Shown here: positions 1-13,200 of the stretch, one piece after another
Layout of the letters: each line of letters begins with the position of its first letter
How positions within the stretch are numbered: the stretch's first letter is position 1
Assembly: GCA_021234535.1 (NCBI GenBank)
Contig: CM037841.1
Span: 12,544,825 to 12,608,824, forward strand
Source of the DNA: Stichopus chloronotus
Lineage: Eukaryota > Echinodermata > Holothuroidea > Aspidochirotida > Stichopodidae
Direction: 5' to 3'
Length of the DNA: 64,000 bases
Notes under the pieces: model-generated
What the model was told of the DNA's origin: nothing
The model's database searches: none
Seen by the model: the letters and a program-made list of their open reading frames with translations, nothing else
Translations under genes and position numbers: made by a program

Positions 1-513
1 TAATGTTTAATATTATTTTCCGCCATTGGCTATCCTTTATGGGCCAACCTCAGACCCACTAATCAGATAAAGCTCACAGAGAGGCATCATGCAGCCCCAA
101 GTGATCTCTCCCCCCCCCCCCCCCCCCTTTGAGCAGGAATAAAAATTTAACATACAAATGAAAACAGAAAAGATAATGAAACTATTATCCATTAACATTC
201 TGTTGTCATATCTTACATTCACAGCATATGCAGACATTGCAAATTTTTCACACTTTTTGAGATTTATCTTTATGCAAATGTGTATGTCTGCATGCATACC
301 ACCATTTCAGTAGGACAATTGTACTGCTTCACTCGTTACCACCTTCGTGGGCTGCAACATTTGTTTTTTATGGCACAGATTGTATAAAAAGAAGGAAAGT
401 AGAGGACAGGCTTGAGACCTGTGTGATCTGTCACAAAGTTCAAAGGTGGCAATGTGGCCCCTTAATTCAAAAACGGTTGGCAACCCCTGTCTCAAGATGA
501 ACCACTTTCTTAC
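1..513. other. intron of the GPAT3/4 gene at the left edge
   Basis: The stretch contains a C18 tract (110-127). Reading frames on the minus strand do not match the GPAT C-terminus, so I treat it as intron sequence after exon 13. Confidence 0.7.
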
Positions 514-642
514 CTTTTGATGTTCTGGTGGCAGGTACCATATATCACAAACAACAGACCAGCTTGTCATGATTTTTACCAGGTATCTTACGAAAGAGTC
601 TTGACTACTGTTCCAAAAAGGATCACAGAATCTTGGATCATA
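514..642 (-). CDS. GPAT3/4: GPAT3/4 exon 13 (residues 361-403); last exon present in the window
   Basis: Acceptor TTTTTACAG, donor CAAAAG|GTAAGA, phase 0. It encodes YDPRFCDPFWNSSQDSF and, near its end, IMTSWSVVCDIWYLPPEHQK. Reading past the donor leaves the family alignment at once, so the intron is real. I found no continuation (the family's QFANRVKSAIA block) in 1-513, so the end of the gene is off the left edge. Confidence 0.94.
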
Positions 643-3600
643 CTGTAAAAAGAGTAATCGAATAGTTTCTATTGGTTACAGCACAAAAACAAATATTTTG
701 TAACAATTAAGAGATGGTGCACAATGACAGTGATTGTTCTTCTCAAAACCTGATTGCACAATGCACTTCTTGAAAATAAACTCCCCCCCCAAGAAATAAA
801 GAAAAAAAATCTTCTTCCAACCTGATATTGGGCATGAAGACAGAGAAATAGCATGATCAATTGAAGAATTGCATTAATGGATACACACTGTGATTATGTC
901 AACAGACCATTATCAAAATGACAGCCACTAGCCCCCTCTGACATTTTCAATGTAGTGTATTTATAGTGCCAAAATATCACTGACGCGCTTCAAGCCATAT
1001 TTATCGAAAAGGATAGAGTGCTGCCCTCATTAAGCACTGTATACATAGTGTGCTACAGTAGGCCCTCTAGGAGTTTTGACAACTATTTTATGATTGGGCT
1101 CATTGAGTTTTTTTTGTGAAAGTCACTAAATTTTTCACAACCTGTCAAGTTTCTTTCACTTGCTAATGACAAATGGTCAAACTAAAAGAATCCCCATACA
1201 AAAACTTAAACACTTAAAAATAAAACCGAAAATTTGTGACCAAACACTTTTCAAGGTAGCAAATTCATAGGCACACAGCCAGTACAAGCCAGGGTAAAAA
1301 ATATCAAACATTGTGACTGTTTTCTAAGCGGGGGACGTGAAATTTGACTACTTATGCTAATAATAAGTATTGGCATGTGACTGTACCCACCTTAATCTTC
1401 ATACAGTTATGGAATGTCAACTCAGTGTGAGCCTTTATTTCCTCATGTTCTGTTTGTCTCAGTGCAATACTTAAAAGAATATTCCAGACCATCCCAAACT
1501 ACATGTCACAAATGGAGAATGTTCAATAACGACCATACAAGCCATTCATACCCATAAAAGAAACACCCACTTGGTCCACAAAAATATCAAAATAGCAACA
1601 CATTTTACGATAAATAATGTTCGAAACAGCCTCATGAATAATTCGTAATAACAGCACAAACGACGTTCAAGTCGCACAATAGTTTTCTTGTCCGTTATTA
1701 CTGGGCGACTTCTACATTATAGGATTTGTGGGCCTATTAACAAATTTAGGCTTTTCCAAAACATCCACACGAAGACTCAAAGCAGGTTGAAAGTTGCTGA
1801 CATATAGTTTCATATTATTATGGAATTTATGGGAATATTTTGAATATTACCTGGCCTATTCTTTTAATTGTATACAGCACTTAACTTTGGTCAGTATAAA
1901 CATCAACCAATGAGGAATGACTTCCCTTCTCTTCCTCTGCCCCCCCCCCCCCCCACTTACTTTAAGGATATATATCAAACAATATTCCTCACTTTACACA
2001 CAAAACATTCACAAAATTTAGTTATATCACAATTAAGCGAACCCAATACCCTAAAACATTAATACTTACTTTCATTGCAACTGGGTAAATGACGCCACCA
2101 ATTTCAAAGCTGCCTTTTTTAAACATCATCACAGAGGTATTATTGATACATGTACCTTTTCATGAAAAGAGAAAAAAAGTGAGGTTTTAACATTATGGAA
2201 ACAGTCAAGTGATGCCAATGTTTGAAAGAAATACAAGTCAGAAAACTTCTTTATACAAGAACATCAAAATCTGATTTCTGTTACATTAAGACAGGAAATT
2301 GATTGGGAAGTAACTTAGTACTGCAGTAACCTGGTATGCCAGTAGCCTGATGTGAAAGTAGCTTGGTATAGTTGTTTGCCTTTCTGTAAGCTACCTGAAA
2401 CATTCTTGAATGGTACATATAAACACTATCTACTATTAGTAACGTGGTATCGGAGTAACCCCGTGTATTAGTAACTTGGTATGCAGAGTTCTCCACAGGA
2501 GTTTTTGGGGCTGCGAATAAAAATTACCAACCTCTGAACAATACCAAAACCCTTGTTTCATCAGTTAGCATCTCAATTATTAAAAATTTCTTGAGGTAGG
2601 GTTGAAGTCCCTGTCCTCACACCATCCCTGTATGCTGTTCATGAGTGGCTGCCCCACCCCCCCCCCCACCCCTCTGTGGAAAACACATTGATACAGATAA
2701 ACCACTTAATTCTGCAGTTGATGAAATGAACAAATGTTCTTAAACTAAGTGTTAAATGGCCTAATATTTGTCAAACTCATACAACAGCAATGAAGAATGC
2801 TTCTCAACTCATTGCTGCTGCTCTACGTGCACATTAAACCCATGGATAAGAGCAGCACAGGATCATATGAAGCTGTTCATTTCTCAATGTTACTTTAACA
2901 AACCTTCTGGAAATATCAGCATTGGGTATTTAGTGGCGTCTTCAACGTGGGCTTTTAACCTATAAAGAAAGAAAAACTGTATTTTTACTCCACATTAGTT
3001 TTAATCTACCAAGGGAGAGTATAAAGTCACCATTTTAACACACAAATCTGCTACTGTGACAAAAATTATCCTTCAAATCATGAATATTTGCACACGTCCA
3101 GTCAAACATGTCCTAGGACAGGACTTGTTTTGGATTGTTCCATATGACTGTTAATGACTGAAAGAAACAGTAATGTGTACAATGTTACTATTTATCCACT
3201 CTCTATGGAAAACTGGAATTTATATTTTACCAATCTACTCTGAGGTGGATGAATTATTATCTGTAAACAAGGTTCTCTAGATCTAAGGGTGTCACAGCTT
3301 TGCAAAATTTGTCCACGATCTGTTATTTTAATTACAATGATGATGTAACAAATATCACTTTCTGTAGGTTTGACACAAGTGTGTGGGGTGAAGATAGGGG
3401 TGCCATAAGGGGAGGGGTGTGGGGCTCAGCTCATAGAGTCACAGGGCAGGGTGTGCAGGGAGGAGGTAAGGAAGTGAAAGGGCGAGATGTGTGGGGTGGA
3501 GGTAGGTAAGTTATATGTCAGGGGTCAGTGGGGTGCAGATAAGGGTGTCATAGGGGTATAACATTGCAGACTGACCTGTTGGTGACCTTTTGTCTGTCTC

Positions 3601-6600
3601 TCATTTCTGATCTGTCAAACCAGATATGATCACATCCTGAGCGACTCATCAGACGCTCTATAAATCCAACAAATCCAGTATGTTTTTGGCCAATCTGATA
3701 ATGAAAGAAATATATCCAGTGTGCTATTGAATGATCTCATAAAATATCTAACATAAGTAAAGTGAGTTCTTTCTCTATAGAAGGTATGGAGTGAAGGGAG
3801 GGATCAATTTGATAAGCTTTTAATTCTGCACTATACATTTAATAACAGATGAATCTTAAAATTTTTCAAGCATTACACGTAGGGGACACCTAATACCAGT
3901 TCTAATTACAAATCAACACTTTTCACAATGCAGTAGACATATCTGTTGTTCCAACATAAATTCAAGTTATGCCTATAAGAATGTGAGATTTGTCCTGTAC
4001 ATTATTTGTTAATTAAGTCACCACAATGAAGTGTTTTAACCTACAACAGACTCTGTTCACAGCTACTGACCTCAATGAAATGCAAATATGCACAAATAGA
4101 ATACCTCAAAACTGATCAATCAATCAATCAATCAATCAAAAAATGCACACTCCTACAAACTATCTCTTCTTTGTTTTTCCAATCATCATTGGCTGTTTTA
4201 ACTAGTTAAGTCCCTATCACACATTACTGGATTGACTTAACATACACCTATTGTAAAAGTGTTTTTTTTATTTGGTAGCAAAAGACTACCGACTTGACTC
4301 TAGTGATATTATTAAACTTATCAATCCTTAATACTTACAAAGGAATAACAATTATCACTGGACAGAAAGATAACATCAACTGGAGTTGTATGGTTAGCAA
4401 CACAAATACCTCCTCCTTTGGCTCTATTTTCACTGGAAATTGAAATTAGGTGATAAATCATTTATTACTTGGAATGTGTGTAATACTAGGAATGCAGAAA
4501 ATGGAGGCATATGGGAGGGGAAGGCAGTATTCAGCGGGGTAACATGTTCAAAAGTGTAAGGTACCAGTTCAAGCTACAGTTACGATAGTATCAATCAGCT
4601 AACACAGAATGTAGTTTACAAAAGTCACAGTTTAACAAAAAGATAAATTTGACCTTAAATAAAAATGGAAGCTGACTTAGATTTCAATCAATTCATCTAA
4701 AAGATAAATCATCACTAAATGAAAATTGCATTATGGAAGAGACAATTACAAAGAAATACAACAAAAGAGTTTTCCTTTCAAAAATTTGTCTCAAAAATTC
4801 ACTACATATTATGTAAAGTACATTCGGGTACAAAAGTTCCACAGAAGTCACTAAGATCAATCCTATCTTTATTGCAAGTTACACCAACATTTACTTACAG
4901 GTTGTGAAATGTTAAGGAAGCTGAGAACGCACGACTTGCAAGCGTGTACACCGTCAGATGGCAATAACGGGCAATCGATGCCTTTATTCTGTAATGATGG
5001 CATCGAAAATACAATCGTGTGATTGAGATAAATTGTAAGAAGTTTTATTTATTTTGTCATATACAGCTGAGTTACTACAATAATGCACAAAAGAAAAATA
5101 TCGTAACATATATGCAAGAGCGCATGGTGGTTTTGATGATGAGTAACATTCATGAGTACAATTACATCAGTAATTCTTGTCTTTAGAATGATAGCTGTTA
5201 AATTATAACTGTTACTTGTGATGGGCCAAACATTCTGCACCATTTTGTTCCTGCACTAAAGTGATCAGTCTTTTTTTTTTCTCTGCAAACTTATCTAAAT
5301 GGAAAGTTAGGCTACTACTGTTGAGTGCTTAAGTACAATCTCATTCAGCTGGTATCTGGACTAAGCTAAATGCCTGCCAATGCTGGACAAACAAAATTAG
5401 TTCAAGCAGCATCATTAAGTACAATCTACATCTGCACACATTACTACAAATGTAAGAAAATATGGCTTTGTGTGTCTGTCAATGACACTTCTTGCGTTCT
5501 TATTTGAGCTTCAGGATGGTTTTACAAGCTCTCTCTAACCAATACATTACACAAACTAATATCTAATGAAACAGTTTACACTTGTTTTACGTAAACATCA
5601 ACTTCATCCTCTCTCTTAACACTTGCGTGGAGTTAAGACATGGTGGAGAGTTTGTCATTTCTAGCATGAATCGTACAATAAACATTGTTTTGGTAAAATC
5701 CCATCTCAACGGCGGTGTGACTCTGCAGCTTTCAGTCTCATTGCTGATTTTAAGATGGCGCAATAAGAGATGAGGAAGAAGATATGCTCAGGTTAACTAA
5801 ACCAGATGCGGGCTGCTTTATAGGTTAGAACATGATGAGGATTTACTAAGGTTGGCTATACAAGATGTAGGGTGATGGAATTGAGGGTTTACTTACCTGG
5901 ATTCTGGCAAGAAACCAATAAATGATGCTGACATGATCATATAGCAAATTGCAACGATGAAAATAAAGAACCTGCAAAAGAATTAGTTTAAACATTGACA
6001 AAATATTTACAAAATTACACAAAGAGTACAGTTAATGAAGTACATATAAAGCAGTGCTTACTGCTATGGCTTTCAATACTTTTTGTACTTGATTTTAAGG
6101 CTCTAAATCACATTCATAACTCTATTGACATAGGCTACAGTCAAGGTATGATGACGGAAAACTTAGCATCTTTAAAACAATAAGCATTCACCAAAATGTC
6201 TTTCAAAATAAGTCATTCCGTCTGCACTGACCTACGGTATTTAAAGGGTAATTCTGGGCAAGGAACATGTTGTCTGACTTATTTAAGGAATTTCAAACCA
6301 TTTTCATTCATACTCTTGACCTTTTGCAATGAACTTCTCACAGACAACACGAAATGTTCAAAATTCCGGCCTAACAGTGTTTCTAACACTATGCATAGAT
6401 ACGACCGGTGCAGCCATTATTATGTAATTGACTGTGATCTTGGTGAAAGTGGTTTGAAATGGCCAAAATGAGTCAGAAGACATGTTCCTTGCCTGGAATT
6501 CTCCTTTAACATAGATGAAACACAGTGAAGAGTATGCTATGACCTTTGACCCATTGGGGTTCATTAACATCTGGTACATGGATTTGACTGATTCTTATGG

Positions 6601-9600
6601 GATAAAGGACCAGTCTTCAATCTTAGCCAAAACATAACAAGTCTATGAAAACTACTCTAAAAGTGAACAGAAATGAAGAACACATTGACTTTCTAATAGA
6701 CATCATCATTAACTCTAATATGCTTATCACAGCTGGACATATTATACAGGTGTCTTTGGTCTCACTAAAAGGAAAAAAAAACATTTTTATGAAATTCAAC
6801 TGTTTATTAAATCTTGTCAAACAATTATCTTATGTTCTTGGATATGTGTTGACAAAGCAATTTTTTTCACTTTCTACGTGTTGTGGCCATATTGGGATAT
6901 CTATCAATCGGTGTCATTATTATGTAAAAGCTGTGAAAACATTGCAAAGATTAATGAAATGATTATATACTAAAGATGAAGATTTTCAATTTGGTTATTA
7001 TCATCACTTGCATAATATTTTCTTTGATTTTTGAAAAATTTTTGATCTTGTCACAACTTGATTTAACAAAGTTGCTTCCATTCTCCCTGCAAAGTGTTTA
7101 TCCCCTCCACCCTTCCCTCCACCCTTCCTTCCTCTCCCTCCCTCCCTCCTCCCTCTGCCAATGTACGATGATTGTACCTATCATCCTCCCTTTGCATGGA
7201 GGGCTATAGTTTCACTGATTTACATACCTGATGGGAAAAAGGACTAAATACCGGAAGAGAAATCCCAGAGACCACAGGACCGTCAGACGGAGACTGCAAA
7301 GAGATTGATAGTAACTGGTACGTAATGACAGCATTGTTTAACCTTTGATACATTCCAATTGACACAATTTGAAATCATGGAGTAGATATAACACAAATAA
7401 ATAACAACAAATTTGTGTAATCAGAGAGACTAGTTGTTCTATCAGATCCATGCTTAAAAATTGAATTCTACTGCTGTTAGAAATGGAATAAAACTGACAT
7501 ATAAATTCTTGTCTTGTGGACATACAACCCTGCAACGAAATTTGCCCCAATGCAGATCCCCCAACCTCCACAACAATTTGCTCAACACACTGACAAATCA
7601 CTAAATTTCACCACCAAATCCATGTTTAATCCATGACAAAAGCACAGGTTTACATCTTCGCAGATATAGCTTATGTGGAAGCAAGAACATATCACATGAA
7701 TGTCATTGAAACTTTAAGGTGACCATTCTGATCACAGCATCACCTGATTGGTCAAATTTGATATTAAAGGTACAGTAGCTGGAAAACATGCATTGCAATA
7801 CCATTTCTGCATATCATTTTTGAAGTAGTATTTCAACAGTGAAGTGTTTATTCACCTTTTCATTTTCTCAGCACAAACTACAGAACTCTGTACTATTTTT
7901 CAATTATAATATAAATGGCTCTTATGAAATATTTACATCGTTTCTTACCTCAGGTACTGATATCGCATACTTGTCCTGGTTAGAAGATTCCATGATCCTA
8001 ATTCTGGTGATAACAAAGAGAGAAACTGAGATGCTTAATCATCACTAACTACTGTCTCTCAGTCTTCTAAGACATCAAGATGTACCAGATGCATGAAAAT
8101 GATAGGCAACAGGGATGTAGCTGTAGTGAACAGTGCCGGGCAGTTTCATCTGGACTTAAGTCCCACCCCCTAGTCTTTGTGATCAATCAGTGAACACCTC
8201 ACTGCCAGGTACTAAAGCCACAAAATGCAGTAAATATGATGGGTCTTTTGGGTTACAAATATTTTGCAAAAACTTTCCCATAACAGAGCTTACAAGACAT
8301 AGAGCGCTCAGTCTTCTGCCATTTGAAACTTTTGAACATATTCTTCTACTTACTGTACAGGAGTAGCTCACAAAATACAATGCACAAAATATTAATAGAT
8401 ATATGCTATCCTGACAGGCAAGACACTCCACATTTGCTAGGCAGATTGATTGTGTTATAAAATTTTCAAATTATTTAAATTTGTTTTAGATCTGCACAGT
8501 AGGTGTGGATACTAATAGTGAATGTAATATATGTCTATGGAATCTTGATCAAGAACCCAGAATAAACAACATAATTCAAGAATACTCAAGGTTTAATTTC
8601 GAAGGTTTTCAACTCCCGCTCCAAGGGAAAATAGCGCATCCAAAAAAAAACCATGTGTGAGCCTGTAAAGCGAAAGTCTTACGAGGCAGAGCTACTGTAG
8701 GGCATACAGAGTAGTGTGAGCAAGGGGTAAGTATATGTCTACCATGTGAATCCTTAGAGTCAGAACACAGGGCCACTGTCCTGACCATAAACAGACACAC
8801 AGTTAGTATGTAGTGAGCACATCAAACAGACATACCTGTACAGTACGTATGTTGCCATGATATATGAAGGCATTATTAAATAAGTTGCCAAGTCTCTTGT
8901 TTCAGTTTTCTTTTTTCATTTTTGTTTTTGAAGAGGGGATGGGTCAATAGTTATATAATCTCAATCCTGTTAGCATCTAATATTTTTATCAGCTGCTTGT
9001 TACCGCTAACTGACCATTTGCTCAACTTGATGTTGGTACAGTATAAATAATAAAGGTTACCACAGACAACAAACAGCATTTCCATGCCTAATAACACCCA
9101 CAGGATAATTATGAAATCTCACATGCAGTTTGTGAGTGATTTTGTGTAACCATCCCAGACATATTAAATCAACTTGATCGATTATCAAACATAACATAAT
9201 CTGCTAAAAGGGTTCCAAAGTACAATTGATTTGAGCCAGAGTGATAATTAACAATGAGCCCATTCATTTTAGAGATAAGACAATTCCAGTAATTAACAGT
9301 TTAAAAACTGATGCATTCTAAGAGCATATACATACAGTTATTGTGTAATAGCTTATCTACAATCAACACTTGTAATACATACACTTCTTTCTGATAAACT
9401 TGTGTAACAGCAAACAAGGAGTTAATAACTATTATCATGTTGGTGGAGTATTGAAATGACATAATGGTTAATTGCACAATACAGGTGATTCTAACACACA
9501 CTATACACTAGGTCACATACCACTATAAGATTATGCACACCCCCAAGGGTGTGTTATCTCTGAAAAATGCCTTAATTGAGCCACAGGGATTGGATTTTTT

Positions 9601-10182
9601 TTTCATATTTCAGTTGTCATCACTATTTTTGTTACTTGGATATTGAAGAGCACTAATTAACGTACATATGGTGTGAAAAATTTGGGAAATTGAAGTTGAT
9701 TTAGATTGTTTTAGAAAATTGAAGGTACCATCGTGGTATTTCAGTCTGAGAGCCTTGTCGAAATTGTCTGAAATTTGCCAGCCCTCCTAGTTCAAAATCT
9801 GAATGGTCCACATAAAGAACCTTTTTAATGCCAAGATATGGCCAGGTTAATACTGAGTCAAATGATACTGTAGGTAGGGAATCTCTCACATGATGCACCT
9901 TGCATACATGAGGGACTTTTGTAGGTTGTTACTTTAGTAAGTCAATGTGAGAGATTAATGGTGGAATGGTAGCACCATTAATCTTTACAACTGCCTCAGA
10001 TTCATAGCTGGTTGAGGAGGAATGTTACCACTACTCACCCTCAGCTGAAAAGCACTTGGTAACATCATCATCTATGATTGCCTGTTTGAGAGGAGAGATT
10101 ACAACAAACAAGAAGTCAGTTGATCAGTATTACATCATCATCATCATCACCATCATTGTCATCATCATCATCACCATCATTG

Positions 10183-10224
<42 letters not shown>

Positions 10225-13200
10225 CCATCCATGTTTGCCTGGTGAGCAGAGGCAATATAAAGTCACTTGATCACAATTTATGACTATAAGTTTAACTGAC
10301 ATTGACTCCTGAATGTCAATGGAAAAGCAGAGGAAAAAACATCACACATATAAACAAGAGAAACAAAGGACTTTGTGATTCTTTGCCAATATTCATAAAG
10401 AACACAGGAGAGCACATATTGTACATACCAATTTTGAAATTCAAACACCATATCCTTCTAGAGAAAGCATGCCTTCACTAAGCTCTTTTGACCACTGTGT
10501 GTACTAAGCAGTTTTATATGTTTTCGAAATTTGTTCTCTGGTGACCTCAGATGAAACTTGACCTCCACCAATATCAACAGGAATCATCTACTTGTTATGA
10601 CCAACTCACACACTGAGTGTGAAAGTAGTCAAGATTACACTTCTTGAGAGACAGTGCTTATAAGGTCTTAACAGTTTGGCCTCTGTTGACCTCAAATCCA
10701 CCACGACATCAGCATCACACAGATTCCTTTTGCCTTCTTCAAGGAATCGAAAACAATTGCTCATTAGCTGAAATACCACCTATTACTTCAAGAAGATTGA
10801 AAACAAAATCAGTCAATACACAGTTTGTGTAGAAAAGTGTCAAAACTATCAACTGAATTGATATTCAAGCATGCTACATGTGATCAAACTTTGAATCACA
10901 ATATGAATATTTTAATACTCAATTTTATCAGTCTATCCTGATGGATTCATCAGTGCCAGGTTTTGTCATTTGAAAACCCGTGTCATTTCAATCAGTCCTA
11001 GCAACAAGAAACTATATGAATATTCATAATTTACAAAGAAACCATCAGTCACTTACCTCTACTCCTTTCTTGCATAGATAGCACACATGAGACAATTCAA
11101 ACTCTTGGTGTGATTTGGAATTATCACCTTCCTCTTCCTCCCCTTCTTTTACTCTAAATACATCTGCAAAATGCTTTGGGGAATCCTTTTGGATCAAAGA
11201 CACTAGAGGCAACAGAAGCAAGATGTAACTTATAAATAAGAATTTCGAGGTCTTGCAAATTAACAGTCCTGAGGAATCTTCTGATTATGTCATAAATTAT
11301 GACAACAAAAGTCCTGTATCAAATTCAATCTCAGAAAAGAGAACAGGAAAATAACATATATCTCCTACTGTGCCTTACAAAAGAAAAAAAAAAAAACTTG
11401 CAAAATTTGCGGGGAAGTATCAAGTATCTTTCCATTGACCAGAACCCCCTCATTGAGGCAGGAGTTAATTAGTAGTGCTAGTGAAAGAAAAAGACTTGGT
11501 ATGGTTAATGCGGTGTCCTAGCTATTTTGGGAGGTACTTTTGGCACTTGGCACATTTCCAAATTGATGCCAGATCCAAGCTTATCGTTATCGTCGATACA
11601 CTTTAGATATTGTACATATTTTGAGCTCTCTTGTGAACTTAACATTTGATACCTTGCATTTTGTACCATGCATATGCGACATACATGAGCTATTGACCAA
11701 CTTCTCTAATGACTTCAAATAATTTCATTCTTCACACATGTACAAAGGTAAGGTTTACAACCAATTATTTTTACAGTTTTTCTCGATGTCATTTCATGAA
11801 ATCAGTTTCAAAATGTCAGTTCTACATAACTACAGTATAGCCATAACTGTATCATGGTTCTGACATATATGTTGCATTTCACATCACATCATAGAAGATG
11901 GGAAACAAAGGTCACTTGGAGACAAGTGAGCTAGAAGCAAAGTAAATCATATCAGTTCAATACAAACAATTAAAATAAATGATATCTCCCACGATTGGAT
12001 GGGAGAGTAGGGTACAGAAGATTGGAGATTGTCACATGGCAGTGTGTTACTGTAATTTGTGGGGATTAATGTAACAGGAACGTTATTCCCACATAAGCCT
12101 ACCCAGTGTATTCCTCTGTCTACCACACTATGTATGATACTGTACATTTCATAACATTTTTACGTGCAATGATAGTGAAATATTATTGCATACATCATAC
12201 TTGATACACGTCGGTATGATGTTCCAATGACCATACGTATACAAAAGAATTAACAAACATTTTGTAATACACATGAATACCACACTGGCAACTCTCCACT
12301 ATCAAGTTCCCAGCCAACCACTGCATACACCCTTGGTCAACACAACCACATTTCTTTAATTAATCCAATTAAATGTTTCTGTAATTGCACCGTTCTTCCT
12401 TCCTTTTCCCAATATGTCCCAAAAGGAACAAAATTATCCCAAAGTCACATGCTTCAGTTCAAGCTAAAATGATTACTCGACGACATGTACACATCCTTTC
12501 AGTAATATGTAACATGTATTGCAAGTTTGTAAGAGACAGTACCTTTAGTAAATGATCAGCATTCCACTACCAGTACCGTATCTCACCGTACTGTAGTGAA
12601 TGAACATCCTTCATTTAACTCAAACACTGCTCACTATTAACATTTGAAGTGTCTCTTGATGATAATTAGGACTTCTTCATCATCATTGGTAAAATTCCTT
12701 TACAAAGATTTAGTTAATTCTGTAAACAGATAAACTACAACAAGCAAACTGACCTACATATAAGTTGCACAACTACTGAGTGCTGACACAACTTGTATTA
12801 AGTAACTCACAGGGAGAAGACATGGAGATAAAAACACAAGTTGAGAGAAACTTCAGCTGTTATTGTGATTTTGCATTTCTAGGGAAAAAGACTGTTCTAA
12901 AGGGTGGCAAGGGGAATGAGAACATACTGCTGATTTTAGGTCCCCCTGGTAATTTTTGTGTGTGGATAACACCATCAGTAGGTTGGGAGGGAAGGTACCT
13001 GACCCAACAAGCAAAGTGAAACAATTGTGCATGCTTACTGGCATAATTTGCACCTACAGTAGTCAAACATACAGCACAGTACATGTATGACAAGGTAAAG
13101 ACAGTCACAATAGTACACATTGTCAGCTAACCTAATTCTTAGAAACTTTGTACCTGGTTGGTTCTGATACAAATGTACTGTACAGATCCTGACGAATTTT

